43,138 bases of DNA from a virus. The notes beneath the pieces are model-generated. The model was not told the DNA's origin and made no database searches. It saw only the letters and a program-made list of their open reading frames with translations. The DNA is taken from the IMG/VR virus record IMGVR_UViG_3300036822_000036, positions 1 to 43,138 of that record. One strand, 5' to 3'. Shown one piece after another: positions 25,599-33,518 of this stretch. Every line of letters begins with the position of its first letter. The first letter of the stretch is position 1. Made by a program: the position numbers and the translations under genes.

Positions 25599-26264
25599 GT
25601 GCCAGCTATCACCGGAATTTTCAACGAGATTATCGATGGGGAATTAGAAATCGGCAGCGTTGACGTTGCGCTCTGCGGCTATGGAAGCCAAGTACCGCGA
25701 GTGCCGGGTTCGTCCATGCTGGCGCGGGTGACGCAGAACGTACCCGTGGACGCGAGTGGCGAAGTCTCCTTTGAGGTGGAGGGCAACGATGTCATCGCGC
25801 CCGCTGGCACCTACTACACCATCACCGTCAAAAACTCCAACGGCGATATCGTGCAGGTGAACGCCTACCTCTTCCTCGCCGGAACCGATTATGACCTAGA
25901 TGATGCGCAGCCCTTCGACCCCGCGCAGCCGCCGCCCATCCTCCCGCCGCTCATCATCCCGCAACTTGGAATCTATCCGTGGGCTTCGACCATCGACTTC
26001 AACGGCAGCAAGTTTACGGCATGGTGGACAACACTCGCAGGGGATACCGTCTACCAGATTGAAGCCGGAACGCTATCGCCGGGGAACCTCTACACCATCA
26101 TCACCAGCCAAGACGGAACCGGAGGACACGCGGTTACATGGGCAACCAACATCCACAACGCTACCCCGGTAGACAGCCGCGCCAACGGCACTGTCATTCA
26201 GACCTTCGTAGCCACCGACGCCAACACTCTGTATGCCATCGGAGCGGGAACCTATAACCCATGA
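25599..26264 (+). CDS. Tail fibre/adhesin component
   Basis: 221 residues from GTG 25599. The N-terminal 90 residues are a beta-sandwich-like domain (VDASGEVSFEVEGNDVIAPAGTYYTITVKNSNGD), common in tail-fibre attachment proteins. A Pro-rich linker (PAQPPPILPPLIIP) leads to a C-terminal domain (about 135-221) that is clearly related to the next protein. Confidence 0.65.
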   Translation: MPAITGIFNEIIDGELEIGSVDVALCGYGSQVPRVPGSSMLARVTQNVPVDASGEVSFEVEGNDVIAPAGTYYTITVKNSNGDIVQVNAYLFLAGTDYDLDDAQPFDPAQPPPILPPLIIPQLGIYPWASTIDFNGSKFTAWWTTLAGDTVYQIEAGTLSPGNLYTIITSQDGTGGHAVTWATNIHNATPVDSRANGTVIQTFVATDANTLYAIGAGTYNP

Positions 26265-26566
26265 CACGAACCAAACTCAATCTCGAATCGAGCGGAACCA
26301 TGCTGTTTGACGGAATCGCGGCGGCATGTTGGGAAATCTACATGACCAGCGACGTGACCACCCCGCCGCGTGTCCGCAACATCATCCCCGGAGTCCTCTA
26401 CACCTTTATCTTTGTGCAGGACGCGGAGGGAAATACCTTCGCATGGCCCGCAGCTTGCCAGAACGCTACCCCGGTCAACACCGCACCCCTCTCTACCAGC
26501 GTTCAGAACTTCATCGGACTGCTCGGCAATCAAATGGCCGCAGACCTTCCCGGCACTTGGACTTAG
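26261..26566 (+). CDS. Small tail protein related to the preceding C-terminal domain
   Basis: 101 residues; ATGA overlap. IIPGVLYTFIFVQDAEGNTFAWPAACQNATPV aligns with SPGNLYTIITSQDGTGGHAVTWATNIHNATPV of the upstream protein, and both end with a vQ-F, N...A, GT-(W/Y) pattern. It is a free-standing copy of the same beta domain, probably packing next to it in the adsorption apparatus. Confidence 0.7.
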   Translation: MTRTKLNLESSGTMLFDGIAAACWEIYMTSDVTTPPRVRNIIPGVLYTFIFVQDAEGNTFAWPAACQNATPVNTAPLSTSVQNFIGLLGNQMAADLPGTWT

Positions 26567-26577
26567 GAGATAAACCC

Positions 26578-28881
26578 ATGAGCACCGCACCCACCTTTCA
26601 AGGCCCGACCCGGACGCAGCAACTCAACAACGAGCTATACGTTGGGCAGGGTGGACTCACCACCATCCAGAAAGCCGTCACCGCCGCCGTCGCCACCGGC
26701 CAGCCCTTCAACGTCATCATCCCCGCTGGCTACACCGGCAGCGATACCATCGCCGCCATCACCGGAGGCAGCTTCGCCGTCAACATCGTTGACAAGCGTG
26801 GGCAACTGCTCAATTACGAGTGGAACAGCAACGAATATGTTGGCCCTATCGTCAACCTCAACGGGCAGCTTTACTCCGAGGCAGACCTTTATCTACTCGG
26901 ATACCCGCTGACCATTGAAGGCGACCTCACAACTGGTAACTCTACGATCAAGATTCATACCGGAGGGGCACTCTATTTGCAGGATGCAGCCGGTTCCGGC
27001 CAAGCCATCATCGGGGGCGAAACCCCCGCAACCGCCGCCGTCTTTCAGGCCGGAAATATGGCCGTCCCGACCGCGACCATCGACACCTTGACCGCAACGG
27101 ATATCACAGCAGACACCTGCGAAGTGGACAACAGCCCCGTCCGCACCTTTGCCAACACGCCCGACGCACCCGGAGCACCGACCTATCCCCCCGCTGGCGT
27201 GGGCATCTCCACCGGCACCGCATGGGGGACGACTTCGATTGACCCGGCGACCCTTCCACGGCAGGACGCCAGCGGCGACATGACCCTCGCGGGGAACCTT
27301 GTAGCCGCGACCCTGCTTGCCAACAGTGCAATCCATACCAACAATGCAGACCTCAACACGCTTGCAGGAAACGGATGGTGGCTAGGCGATGGCTTTGTGA
27401 ACGGCCCGGATGCAGGTGGTTCGATGGCGTTCAGCGTCTTCCAATCCATCGCAAACACCTACGGTTTTCAATTGCTATTTTCCGGCGACCTCATCGGAGG
27501 CGGCAACAATACCCCCATCCCCGGATTCTGGTTCCGCACCTTCGTGAAAGGGATATTTTCGTCGTGGACGTACATTGATCTTTCGCAGGACTTCACCACC
27601 AAAGCACTTACCGTCAACTCCCCGGCAGCAGGAGCCGGAATCGTAGCGTTGAACGTCCTGCAACCCAACGTGACGAGTGGCGCAGTATGGGCAGCAATCG
27701 GGAAAGCACTCGCGCAAGACGGATGCTCTATGGTGGGATTTGACCCCGTTGCAAAGTATGCGACCTTGGGGGTATTCGGCAGACCCTTGCTGGCAGTCGA
27801 TGGTAGCGGCTCACTGAGGCTCGCCGCCAATTCAGCGATCACCCCGGACGGAAACCACAACCTCATCGTTGGATGGAACGCTATCAACAACAGCGGAGCC
27901 ACCAGCTTCGTCAATCTCAGTACGGGTTCAACCCCCGGAGGCTTCCAGTGGTTCGAGACGCCGAGCGGACAACTCACAGGTGCTCCGCAACTCCTCATGG
28001 GACTGGACAATAAGGGAACGCTACAGGTGGCTGTCGTCAATGGGGGAGGCGTAACCATCTTCAACAGTAATGCCAAGTTTGTAGGAGCCACGCCGAATAT
28101 CCGCACCGATACGAACAACAGCTTAGTTCTCAACGCCGGTTCAACTGGAACCCTATATCTGAATTTCGACACAGGGACAGGAGGAGTGCAATTCGGCAAT
28201 GGTGCCAGCGGCGCAGTTGCCATGATGGATGCATCTGGAAATTTCAAGAGCACCGGAACCATCACATCCAGCGGCGCTGGCGGCTACCAAAATTTTTTAG
28301 GTGGAACCGCTGTCGATACCACCACCCAAAATCAACCGTGGGGATTCAAACTTCACCACACTATACTGGGCAACTCCGAGACAGATTTTGTCAGCGTCAA
28401 CAGCGGCGGCCAATCGTTTGCATGGTTCCACCAAGACGCCACTTCTGCGGCCATGAGTGGATACCTCATGGTTTTGGACAATGTGGGAAACCTCGCCATC
28501 CCCGGCACCATGACCGCCGCCAGCAAGACGTTCCGCATCCCGCACCCGCTGGACAAGAGCAAAGACCTCGTACACGGATGCCTAGAGGGGCCGGAACATG
28601 CCGTGTTCTATCGCGGGGAAGGGAAGACGACGCCGATGGGAGTTGCGGAGATTCAGCTACCCGATTACTTTGAGGCGCTCACTAGTCCCGAAGGCCGCAC
28701 CATCCAACTCACCGCGATTGTCGATGACGAGAGCTTTGAGTTTGGAGTCCTCGCCGCCACGCGGATTAAGGGCGGTCGCTTTACCGTCAAGTCTTCCATG
28801 CTGAGCCAGCCGTTTTACTGGGAAGTGAAAGCGACCCGCGCCGACGTGCTGCCGTTGGAAGTTGTTGCCGCCAAGTCCTAA
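26578..28881 (+). CDS. Tail fibre / receptor-binding protein
   Basis: 767 residues from ATG 26578 (TAGGAG upstream). The middle is made of long beta-repeat stretches rich in Gly, Ser, Asn and Thr, as in trimeric fibres. The C-terminus (KTFRIPHPLDKSKDLVHGCLEGPE, then VAEIQLPDYFEALTSPEGRTIQLTAI) is a conserved end domain of phage and prophage fibres that folds or caps the trimer. The classic S74 catalytic motif is absent. It probably decides host range. Confidence 0.75.
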   Translation: MSTAPTFQGPTRTQQLNNELYVGQGGLTTIQKAVTAAVATGQPFNVIIPAGYTGSDTIAAITGGSFAVNIVDKRGQLLNYEWNSNEYVGPIVNLNGQLYSEADLYLLGYPLTIEGDLTTGNSTIKIHTGGALYLQDAAGSGQAIIGGETPATAAVFQAGNMAVPTATIDTLTATDITADTCEVDNSPVRTFANTPDAPGAPTYPPAGVGISTGTAWGTTSIDPATLPRQDASGDMTLAGNLVAATLLANSAIHTNNADLNTLAGNGWWLGDGFVNGPDAGGSMAFSVFQSIANTYGFQLLFSGDLIGGGNNTPIPGFWFRTFVKGIFSSWTYIDLSQDFTTKALTVNSPAAGAGIVALNVLQPNVTSGAVWAAIGKALAQDGCSMVGFDPVAKYATLGVFGRPLLAVDGSGSLRLAANSAITPDGNHNLIVGWNAINNSGATSFVNLSTGSTPGGFQWFETPSGQLTGAPQLLMGLDNKGTLQVAVVNGGGVTIFNSNAKFVGATPNIRTDTNNSLVLNAGSTGTLYLNFDTGTGGVQFGNGASGAVAMMDASGNFKSTGTITSSGAGGYQNFLGGTAVDTTTQNQPWGFKLHHTILGNSETDFVSVNSGGQSFAWFHQDATSAAMSGYLMVLDNVGNLAIPGTMTAASKTFRIPHPLDKSKDLVHGCLEGPEHAVFYRGEGKTTPMGVAEIQLPDYFEALTSPEGRTIQLTAIVDDESFEFGVLAATRIKGGRFTVKSSMLSQPFYWEVKATRADVLPLEVVAAKS

Positions 28882-28899
28882 ACGAAGGAGTTACTAACC

Positions 28900-29496
28900 A
28901 TGTCCATCATCACCCAAGCCCCGCCCGCTGTAACACTCACACTCAACGATTCGAACCTTGCCATGTTCCTTTCAATGGGAAACAACAGCCAACCCACCAA
29001 CCCCTGCGCTCTCTCCATAGCGGGTTCCTCAAAGCTAGATCACCGGCCCTTCGACGTAACCGCCAGCGGCACCATCAAGACATTCGTGCCGGGCGACCTC
29101 ACCGTTATCCTGCTCGGATTGACGCATGACTACAGTGTGGGGCAGGGACTCACCAATCCCGCCACATGGGTTCAGGTGGCGGCAACCCCCCCGGAGTCCA
29201 TCGGCGACGACCCGAAGATTCCCGAGACTATGTGGATGCTGCGGGGAGTGGACTTCATGTTTTCGACTGTGAGCGGCAAGCTGCAAGGTACATTCCTGTC
29301 CAACATCGCGGACTCCCACCAACCCGTTGCAGACCTGCAAAACAATCTCTATGGCATTGAGCCGAACGACAGCCCCGCGCTCGCCTTTGCCATCGGCGTT
29401 ATCTTCACACCGACCGGGAGCCGCGAACACCGACGTACCAAGGACGGCGACCCCTTGGCAGAATTAACGCTGTATCAGTTTTCGATGAACGACTAG
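28900..29496 (+). CDS. Probable fibre-associated protein
   Basis: 198 residues, last gene of the late operon, right after the fibre. Beta-rich, no signal peptide. The order suggests a fibre chaperone or second adhesin, but no family is recognised. Confidence 0.55.
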   Translation: MSIITQAPPAVTLTLNDSNLAMFLSMGNNSQPTNPCALSIAGSSKLDHRPFDVTASGTIKTFVPGDLTVILLGLTHDYSVGQGLTNPATWVQVAATPPESIGDDPKIPETMWMLRGVDFMFSTVSGKLQGTFLSNIADSHQPVADLQNNLYGIEPNDSPALAFAIGVIFTPTGSREHRRTKDGDPLAELTLYQFSMND

Positions 29497-29519
29497 AGCG
29501 TAAAATCGACACAGAAATA

Positions 29520-29543
29520 GCCCCCCGCAGGGGGCGTCCTTTA
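29520..29543 (+). terminator. Hairpin at the end of the late operon
   Basis: GCCCCC CGCA GGGGGC at 29520-29535, then GTCCTTT. A second, stronger terminator follows. Confidence 0.6.
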
Positions 29544-29557
29544 GGCTAAACAAGGCT

Positions 29558-29594
29558 GAGGCCGGGGAGACAAAACCCCGGCCTCGATTTCTTT
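29558..29594. terminator. Bidirectional terminator between convergent units
   Basis: GAGGCCGGGG (29558-29567) pairs with CCCCGGCCTC (29576-29585), followed by GATTTCTTT on the plus strand. On the minus strand it comes 8 nt after the stop of the leftward gene and can also end that unit. Confidence 0.8.
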
Positions 29595-29943
29595 ACTTGG
29601 CTTTCGTCTTGCGCTTGAAGGTGGGGACATGACCTTGCGCCATCCTCTCCCGCATGACCGCACGGCTGGCGATGGAGCGCCGCCGCTTGCTGAGGGACTC
29701 GCGCTGTGAGGCGATGGCGTTGGCGACCTTGGGGGGCAGCGCCAAGCGCACCAGTCCGTTCTCATCGGCGCACTCGACAAAGATGTAATCCCCGGCGTCC
29801 TCATGGCGGGCGGTCTGGATGATGAACGTCTCCGACCGCCCGGTTACGGGCTGGACCACCTTGACGGTGGAGGGTTTGGTAGTGAGGGAAACATCCACGA
29901 TGCTTCCATAGGTGCGGTCATACTTGTGAATCTGATTGTCCAT
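29593..29943 (-). CDS. Hypothetical protein, divergent from the RHH gene
   Basis: 116 residues with CGGGAG 7 nt before the ATG. The first 65 residues are beta-rich (IVDVSLTTKPSTVKVVQPVTGRSETFIIQTARH, YIFVECADENGLVRLALP). The last 40 are a basic helix (SQRESLSKRRRSIASRAVMRERMAQG) ending in Lys residues, possibly DNA- or RNA-binding. It is the only leftward gene in the right three quarters of the window. Confidence 0.65.
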   Translation of the reverse strand: MDNQIHKYDRTYGSIVDVSLTTKPSTVKVVQPVTGRSETFIIQTARHEDAGDYIFVECADENGLVRLALPPKVANAIASQRESLSKRRRSIASRAVMRERMAQGHVPTFKRKTKAK

Positions 29944-29985
29944 AGAGAACTCCCGAGCGTATTCGGCGGTATCCTGCCGATATCG

Positions 29986-30015
29986 ATTGTATCACAATAG
30001 CGCACAATCCGTCAA
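29986..30015 (-). promoter_or_regulatory. Leftward promoter with extended -10
   Basis: On the minus strand TTGACG (30010-30015), 18-bp spacer, TACAAT (29986-29991), preceded by TGTGA, giving the extended TGnTACAAT form. Confidence 0.6.
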
Positions 30016-30023
30016 GGCTTGAC
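30011..30023. promoter_or_regulatory. Candidate operator, GTCAAG G CTTGAC
   Basis: A perfect 6+1+6 inverted repeat that overlaps the -35 boxes of both divergent promoters. The neighbouring gene encodes a ribbon-helix-helix protein, a family that typically binds such sites and represses its own gene. Confidence 0.5.
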
Positions 30024-30049
30024 TACCTAAGCATACCGTGTGATACAAT
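30019..30049 (+). promoter_or_regulatory. Rightward promoter, extended -10
   Basis: TTGACT (30019-30024), 19-bp spacer, TGATACAAT ending at 30049. The ATG at 30059 is 9 nt further, without a Shine-Dalgarno, so the message is probably nearly leaderless. Confidence 0.55.
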
Positions 30050-30058
30050 GAAAACACT

Positions 30059-30259
30059 ATGGAAGATACTACTAAAACGCTCATCTCTCTTCGTCTCCCT
30101 ACTACCCTCCTCAAGCGGGTGGATGACGAAGCCACCACCCACCGCCGTTCCCGCGCATTCATCATCGTGGATGCGCTCGAAGGCAAGTACCCCAACGGCA
30201 AGGCCGCACCCGTCAAGGTGAAGCCCAAAGCCGCCCCCAAGAAAGCGAGCGCGAAGTGA
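30059..30259 (+). CDS. Ribbon-helix-helix DNA-binding regulator
   Basis: 66 residues. KTLISLRLPTTLLKRVDDEATTHRRSRAFIIVDAL has the ribbon (alternating residues LISLRLP), first helix and the SRAFIIVDAL second helix of CopG/MetJ-like repressors, about residues 5-45. A Lys/Ala/Pro-rich tail follows. Such proteins bind palindromes as dimers; GTCAAGGCTTGAC lies just upstream. It is the first gene of the right-hand operon. Confidence 0.75.
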   Translation: MEDTTKTLISLRLPTTLLKRVDDEATTHRRSRAFIIVDALEGKYPNGKAAPVKVKPKAAPKKASAK

Positions 30260-30468
30260 CGAACCAGCAGCTTTACCTAGCCATCGGCATCCCCTCTATC
30301 CTCATCATCCTGTCGTGGCTCAGTAACAACTCCCGCCTCAATAGAGTGGAGGATGAAATCAGAGCGTTCCGCAAAGAGATGTTCGATGAATTCAAACAGT
30401 TTTACCGCACCATCGGCCAACATGACGCCGATATCGAAACCCTCAAAAAGAAAGTGGAGGCAAAGTGA
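30256..30468 (+). CDS. Small membrane-anchored coiled-coil protein
   Basis: 70 residues from GTG 30256, overlapping the previous stop by 4 nt. One N-terminal membrane helix (LAIGIPSILIILSWLS), then a charged helix with heptad spacing (NRVEDEIRAFRKEMFDEFKQF, IETLKKKVEAK). Function unknown. Confidence 0.6.
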   Translation: MTNQQLYLAIGIPSILIILSWLSNNSRLNRVEDEIRAFRKEMFDEFKQFYRTIGQHDADIETLKKKVEAK

Positions 30469-30680
30469 GCACGATAGTTGAGGACTTCAAAAAGGCACTA
30501 CAGGATTTTCTCGCCCCGGAACTGGAGGAGTTGAAGGGGGAGATGCGAGCCATCAACATTCGCCTAGAGTCAATGGAGAAGTTGGCAGAGGTTCGATTCG
30601 CCGCCATCATGCGCGAACTGGCGATTGATAAACGGCTCGATAAGCTGGAGCGCGAGAGCGCAGCAGCCCGCCCAAGCTAA
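30465..30680 (+). CDS. Small soluble coiled-coil protein
   Basis: 71 residues from GTG 30465, overlapping by 4 nt. Nearly all charged heptads (LEELKGEMRAINIRLESMEKL, KRLDKLERE), without a membrane segment. It lies between a membrane coiled-coil protein and the SMC-like ATPase, so it could bridge them. Function unknown. Confidence 0.55.
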   Translation: MSTIVEDFKKALQDFLAPELEELKGEMRAINIRLESMEKLAEVRFAAIMRELAIDKRLDKLERESAAARPS

Positions 30681-30694
30681 GGAAAGGTAAGTGG

Positions 30695-32065
30695 ATGTCA
30701 CTCAGAATTATCGGACTGCAAGTAGAGAACTTCAAAAAGATCAAAGTGCTGGCGCTCAAGCCCAAGAGCAACGTCATCAAAGTGACGGGCGGCAACGCTT
30801 CCGGCAAAACCTCAACACTGGATGCCATTCAGCTTGCGCTTGTTGGCGCTCGGGGCGGTCCCACCGCCCCGGTACGGCAGGGCGCAGGCCGGGGACAGGT
30901 CAAGATAGACCTCGGCGATTTCATCGTGACCCGCATGTGGAGCGAAGGCGGCGATGCCAAGGGCGAGATGTGGATTGAAGCCAAGGACGGAATGCAGTAC
31001 CCGTCGCCTCAGAAAGTGCTCGATAACCTCATGGGCAAAATCAGCTTCGACCCGCTTGCGTTCACGCGCATGGAGCCGAAGGCGATGCGGCTGGAACTGC
31101 GCAAGCTGCTCGGCGTGGATGAAGCGCTGGACGAACTCAAGGCGCAGGAGCAGGCGGACTACCAGACCCGGCGCGAGCGCAATACCGTCCTTGAGCAGCT
31201 AGTGGCACAGCGCAAGGGGCTGGACTTCCCCGAAGGCTTACCCTCCAAGCCCCGCGACATCGACGCGATGACGCAGGAGCTTGCCGACGCTGCCAAGTTC
31301 AACGTGGACGTCGAACGCGAGAAGACGCGGCGCGATGAATTGCTGCGCAGACTCAACGGCGACCGCGCCGACATCTCAGCCAAGTCCGAACGCATCACGG
31401 AGCTAAAGAAACAACTCCGGGAACTGGAAGCCGAGTTGGTCGCAGACATGAGTGCGGAGAAGCGGGCGAGCGATGCGATGGCAAAGCTACCGCCGCTCGG
31501 ACAGCCCAAGAATGCGCAAACCCTCAGTGATGAACTCGCCGCCGCTCGCGCCGTCAATCAGGCCATCGAACGCAAGCTCGAAGCCGAGGCCAAGGATGCC
31601 GAGATAAAGCGGGTGAGTACCGAAGTCGCCAAGCTCTCTCGCGCTATCGACGGGCACCGCCAGAAGCAGGCGGACATCATCGCTCGCGCCAAGTTCCCGG
31701 TTGCCGGTCTAGGCTTCTCGGACGACGGTGTAACCTACAACGGCTTACCCTTTGAACAGGCTTCGAACGCCGAACAAATCAAGGTGTCAATCGCAATGGG
31801 CATGGTGGGCAATCCAAAACTTCGCGTCATGCGAATCAAGGATGGCTCGCTGCTTGACGACGATTCAATGGCAATGGTTGAGAAGATGGCCGAAGATGAA
31901 GACTTTCAAATTTGGCTCGAATTGGTTGATACAACGGGCAAGGTCGGGGTGTACCTAGTAGACGGTGAGATAGCATCGGTGGACGGCGCGGCACCACCGT
32001 CCTACGCGCTGGCGGCACCACTGGGAACACCAAGGAAGAGGGCTTCGAAGAGGGAGGGAGCATGA
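30695..32065 (+). CDS. Rad50/SMC-like AAA ATPase
   Basis: 456 residues. Walker A GGNASGKTS at 32-40, two coiled-coil arms (about 140-190 and 200-310) and a C-terminal lobe with NGLPFEQASNAEQIKVSIAMGM in the place of the ABC signature, followed by LRVMRIKDGSLLDDDS as Walker B region. This is the layout of phage AAA_23 ATPases, which usually work with a nuclease in DNA recombination or end processing. No nuclease partner is encoded next to it. Confidence 0.8.
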   Translation: MSLRIIGLQVENFKKIKVLALKPKSNVIKVTGGNASGKTSTLDAIQLALVGARGGPTAPVRQGAGRGQVKIDLGDFIVTRMWSEGGDAKGEMWIEAKDGMQYPSPQKVLDNLMGKISFDPLAFTRMEPKAMRLELRKLLGVDEALDELKAQEQADYQTRRERNTVLEQLVAQRKGLDFPEGLPSKPRDIDAMTQELADAAKFNVDVEREKTRRDELLRRLNGDRADISAKSERITELKKQLRELEAELVADMSAEKRASDAMAKLPPLGQPKNAQTLSDELAAARAVNQAIERKLEAEAKDAEIKRVSTEVAKLSRAIDGHRQKQADIIARAKFPVAGLGFSDDGVTYNGLPFEQASNAEQIKVSIAMGMVGNPKLRVMRIKDGSLLDDDSMAMVEKMAEDEDFQIWLELVDTTGKVGVYLVDGEIASVDGAAPPSYALAAPLGTPRKRASKREGA

Positions 32066-32220
32066 GCCACGCAGGAGAAGTAGTTCTAGGACTGTTGGGT
32101 TCGGCTTTCTTCACCCTGCTCTGGCGGCGGCTGGACAAAATCGACACCCGGCTGGAAAAGATTGGGGACATCGTGATGGAAGTCAAAGGCCGCATGGACG
32201 AAATCAGTAAGCATGTTTGA
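32062..32220 (+). CDS. Small membrane-anchored coiled-coil protein
   Basis: 52 residues; ATGA overlap with the ATPase gene. An N-terminal membrane helix (VVLGLLGSAFFTLLW) and a heptad helix (LDKIDTRLEKIGDIVMEVKGRMDEI). Same architecture as the protein at 30256, with tight coupling to the ATPase. Confidence 0.6.
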   Translation: MSHAGEVVLGLLGSAFFTLLWRRLDKIDTRLEKIGDIVMEVKGRMDEISKHV

Positions 32221-32348
32221 GATTCGCAAACCCCGGCCTAACACCGGGGGGCGAGGCGAGAGGCGGGTTCGCTACTGGGCATGGAACCCGCCGCGCTGGA
32301 GGGGGACGGGATGCGCACCCGTCCCCGCCTAAAACGAAAGGAGCGAGC
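32221..32348 (+). ncRNA. Structured leader with possible three-way junction
   Basis: Three GC-rich stems lie in 128 bases without a gene: 32231-32236 with 32244-32249; 32262-32270 with 32284-32292 (9 bp); 32302-32310 with 32318-32326 (9 bp). AGGC (32254-32257) can pair with GCCT (32327-32330) and close the last two stems into a junction. It ends 11 nt before the ribosome site of the next gene. Could be a control element or a processing site. Confidence 0.4.
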
Positions 32349-32609
32349 ATGGGATTCCCCGCAACACAGAAGGCACTCATCGACGCAGGGTACAAGCGGT
32401 CCTGCTATAGCCGCTGCTCGGCATGTAACTCGGCAATGGAATGGTGGCAGACCCCGACTGGTGGACGAATCCCAATGAACTCCATGACGGCGGACGACTC
32501 GCCCGCAGTCAGTCACTTTGCTACGTGTCCGAACGCTTCGCAGTTCCGCAAGCAGCCCGCCAAAGCTCAAGCCGAACCGACGCTCTTCGATGAGGAGCCG
32601 AACAAATGA
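32349..32609 (+). CDS. Small zinc-ribbon phage protein
   Basis: 86 residues from ATG 32349 (AAAGGAG upstream). CSACNSAMEWWQTPTGGRIPMNSM and SHFATCPN hold a C-x2-C and H-x3-C set that is common in small phage zinc ribbons; the segment W-TP-G-R-PM is typical. Function unknown. Confidence 0.7.
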   Translation: MGFPATQKALIDAGYKRSCYSRCSACNSAMEWWQTPTGGRIPMNSMTADDSPAVSHFATCPNASQFRKQPAKAQAEPTLFDEEPNK

Positions 32610-32884
32610 GAAGCATGATGCAGATTCTTTGTGCCGTGCGAGATGGAGAAATCACTACCCGCGAACAAGCTCGCGCTCTGGTAGACGAAGAGTGCGCGGA
32701 GTATGCAAAGGTTATGGAAATCTCTGAACAGGAAGCGCGAGAGAGTTTGCTCGCCAACATCACGCTTGCCGCCACCATGTATTACCCGCTGGACGAACAG
32801 GCGCGGCTCGCTGATTTATTTGAACTAACCCTAAAGGAGAACGATGGCAACGAAGGAAGTAACAATCCAGTGTCCGAAGTGTGA
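32606..32884 (+). CDS. Hypothetical protein
   Basis: 92 residues, overlapping the previous gene by 4 nt. Helical and acidic (TREQARALVDEECAEYAKVMEISEQEARESLLANITLA). The last 14 codons overlap the start of the C2H2 gene. No family recognised. Confidence 0.6.
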   Translation: MRSMMQILCAVRDGEITTREQARALVDEECAEYAKVMEISEQEARESLLANITLAATMYYPLDEQARLADLFELTLKENDGNEGSNNPVSEV

Positions 32885-33518
32885 GCGGACGTTCGAATCG
32901 AAAACAGGCTTAGGCAGTCACATGAATGCAGTGCATGGGATTGCCGGAACCTCAAAGACATCGTTAGCGGCGAAGGCGGCGAAGGCAGGGAAGGCTATCA
33001 AGCCCACACAACACAAATGCCCCGAGTGTGGCGAGAAATTCGTGAGCGGCTTAAAGCTCGGGCATCACAGGTGGATGGCGCACAAGATACGCAGCCTGCG
33101 CGGAGCAAAGCCCAAGCCCCCCCGACGTACCTATGAGAAAACCCCGGACGGGCGCTTCCAGTGTCCGCTCTGTGCATTCACAGGCAGCGCTATGACCAGC
33201 ATGGGGATGCACATGAAGATGCACCGCACCCGAGGGGAATACTTGCCGCCCGACTCACTCAACTCCACTCCCACCGAAAGGAAAGAACTTGTCAAAGATA
33301 ATCAAAATGCCGTCCTCCAAACCAACACCAACAACGGAACTCGCCAAGCCCTCCAAACCCAAGATGACGGAAATCATCGTCTCGAAGCCGCCGCGACCTT
33401 TGCCGCAGGCCGGGTCCAAGAGTTATGTGTCCAGCTTGCGCTCCAACATGACGTATCTGCGCGCACTCTTACCGCCCTCGTCCTTCGCACTGTCGCTCAC
33501 ACCTCGTCGCTACGGTAA
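32844..33518 (+). CDS. Three-finger C2H2 zinc-finger protein
   Basis: 224 residues with GGAGAACG before the ATG. Three classical fingers: CPKC...H...H (C-x2-C-x12-H-x4-H), CPEC...H...H (same spacing) and CPLC...H...H (C-x2-C-x12-H-x3-H), at about 9-30, 58-79 and 104-124. Classical tandem C2H2 fingers are characteristic of eukaryotic DNA-binding proteins and rare in phages. The last 75 residues form a separate helical region. It overlaps the next gene by 230 nt in another frame. Confidence 0.75.
   Translation: MATKEVTIQCPKCERTFESKTGLGSHMNAVHGIAGTSKTSLAAKAAKAGKAIKPTQHKCPECGEKFVSGLKLGHHRWMAHKIRSLRGAKPKPPRRTYEKTPDGRFQCPLCAFTGSAMTSMGMHMKMHRTRGEYLPPDSLNSTPTERKELVKDNQNAVLQTNTNNGTRQALQTQDDGNHRLEAAATFAAGRVQELCVQLALQHDVSARTLTALVLRTVAHTSSLR

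Noticed and set aside
28500-28881. S74 self-cleaving chaperone domain at the fibre end
   Set aside because: The conserved Ser-Lys motif is not visible; the end domain is a different type.
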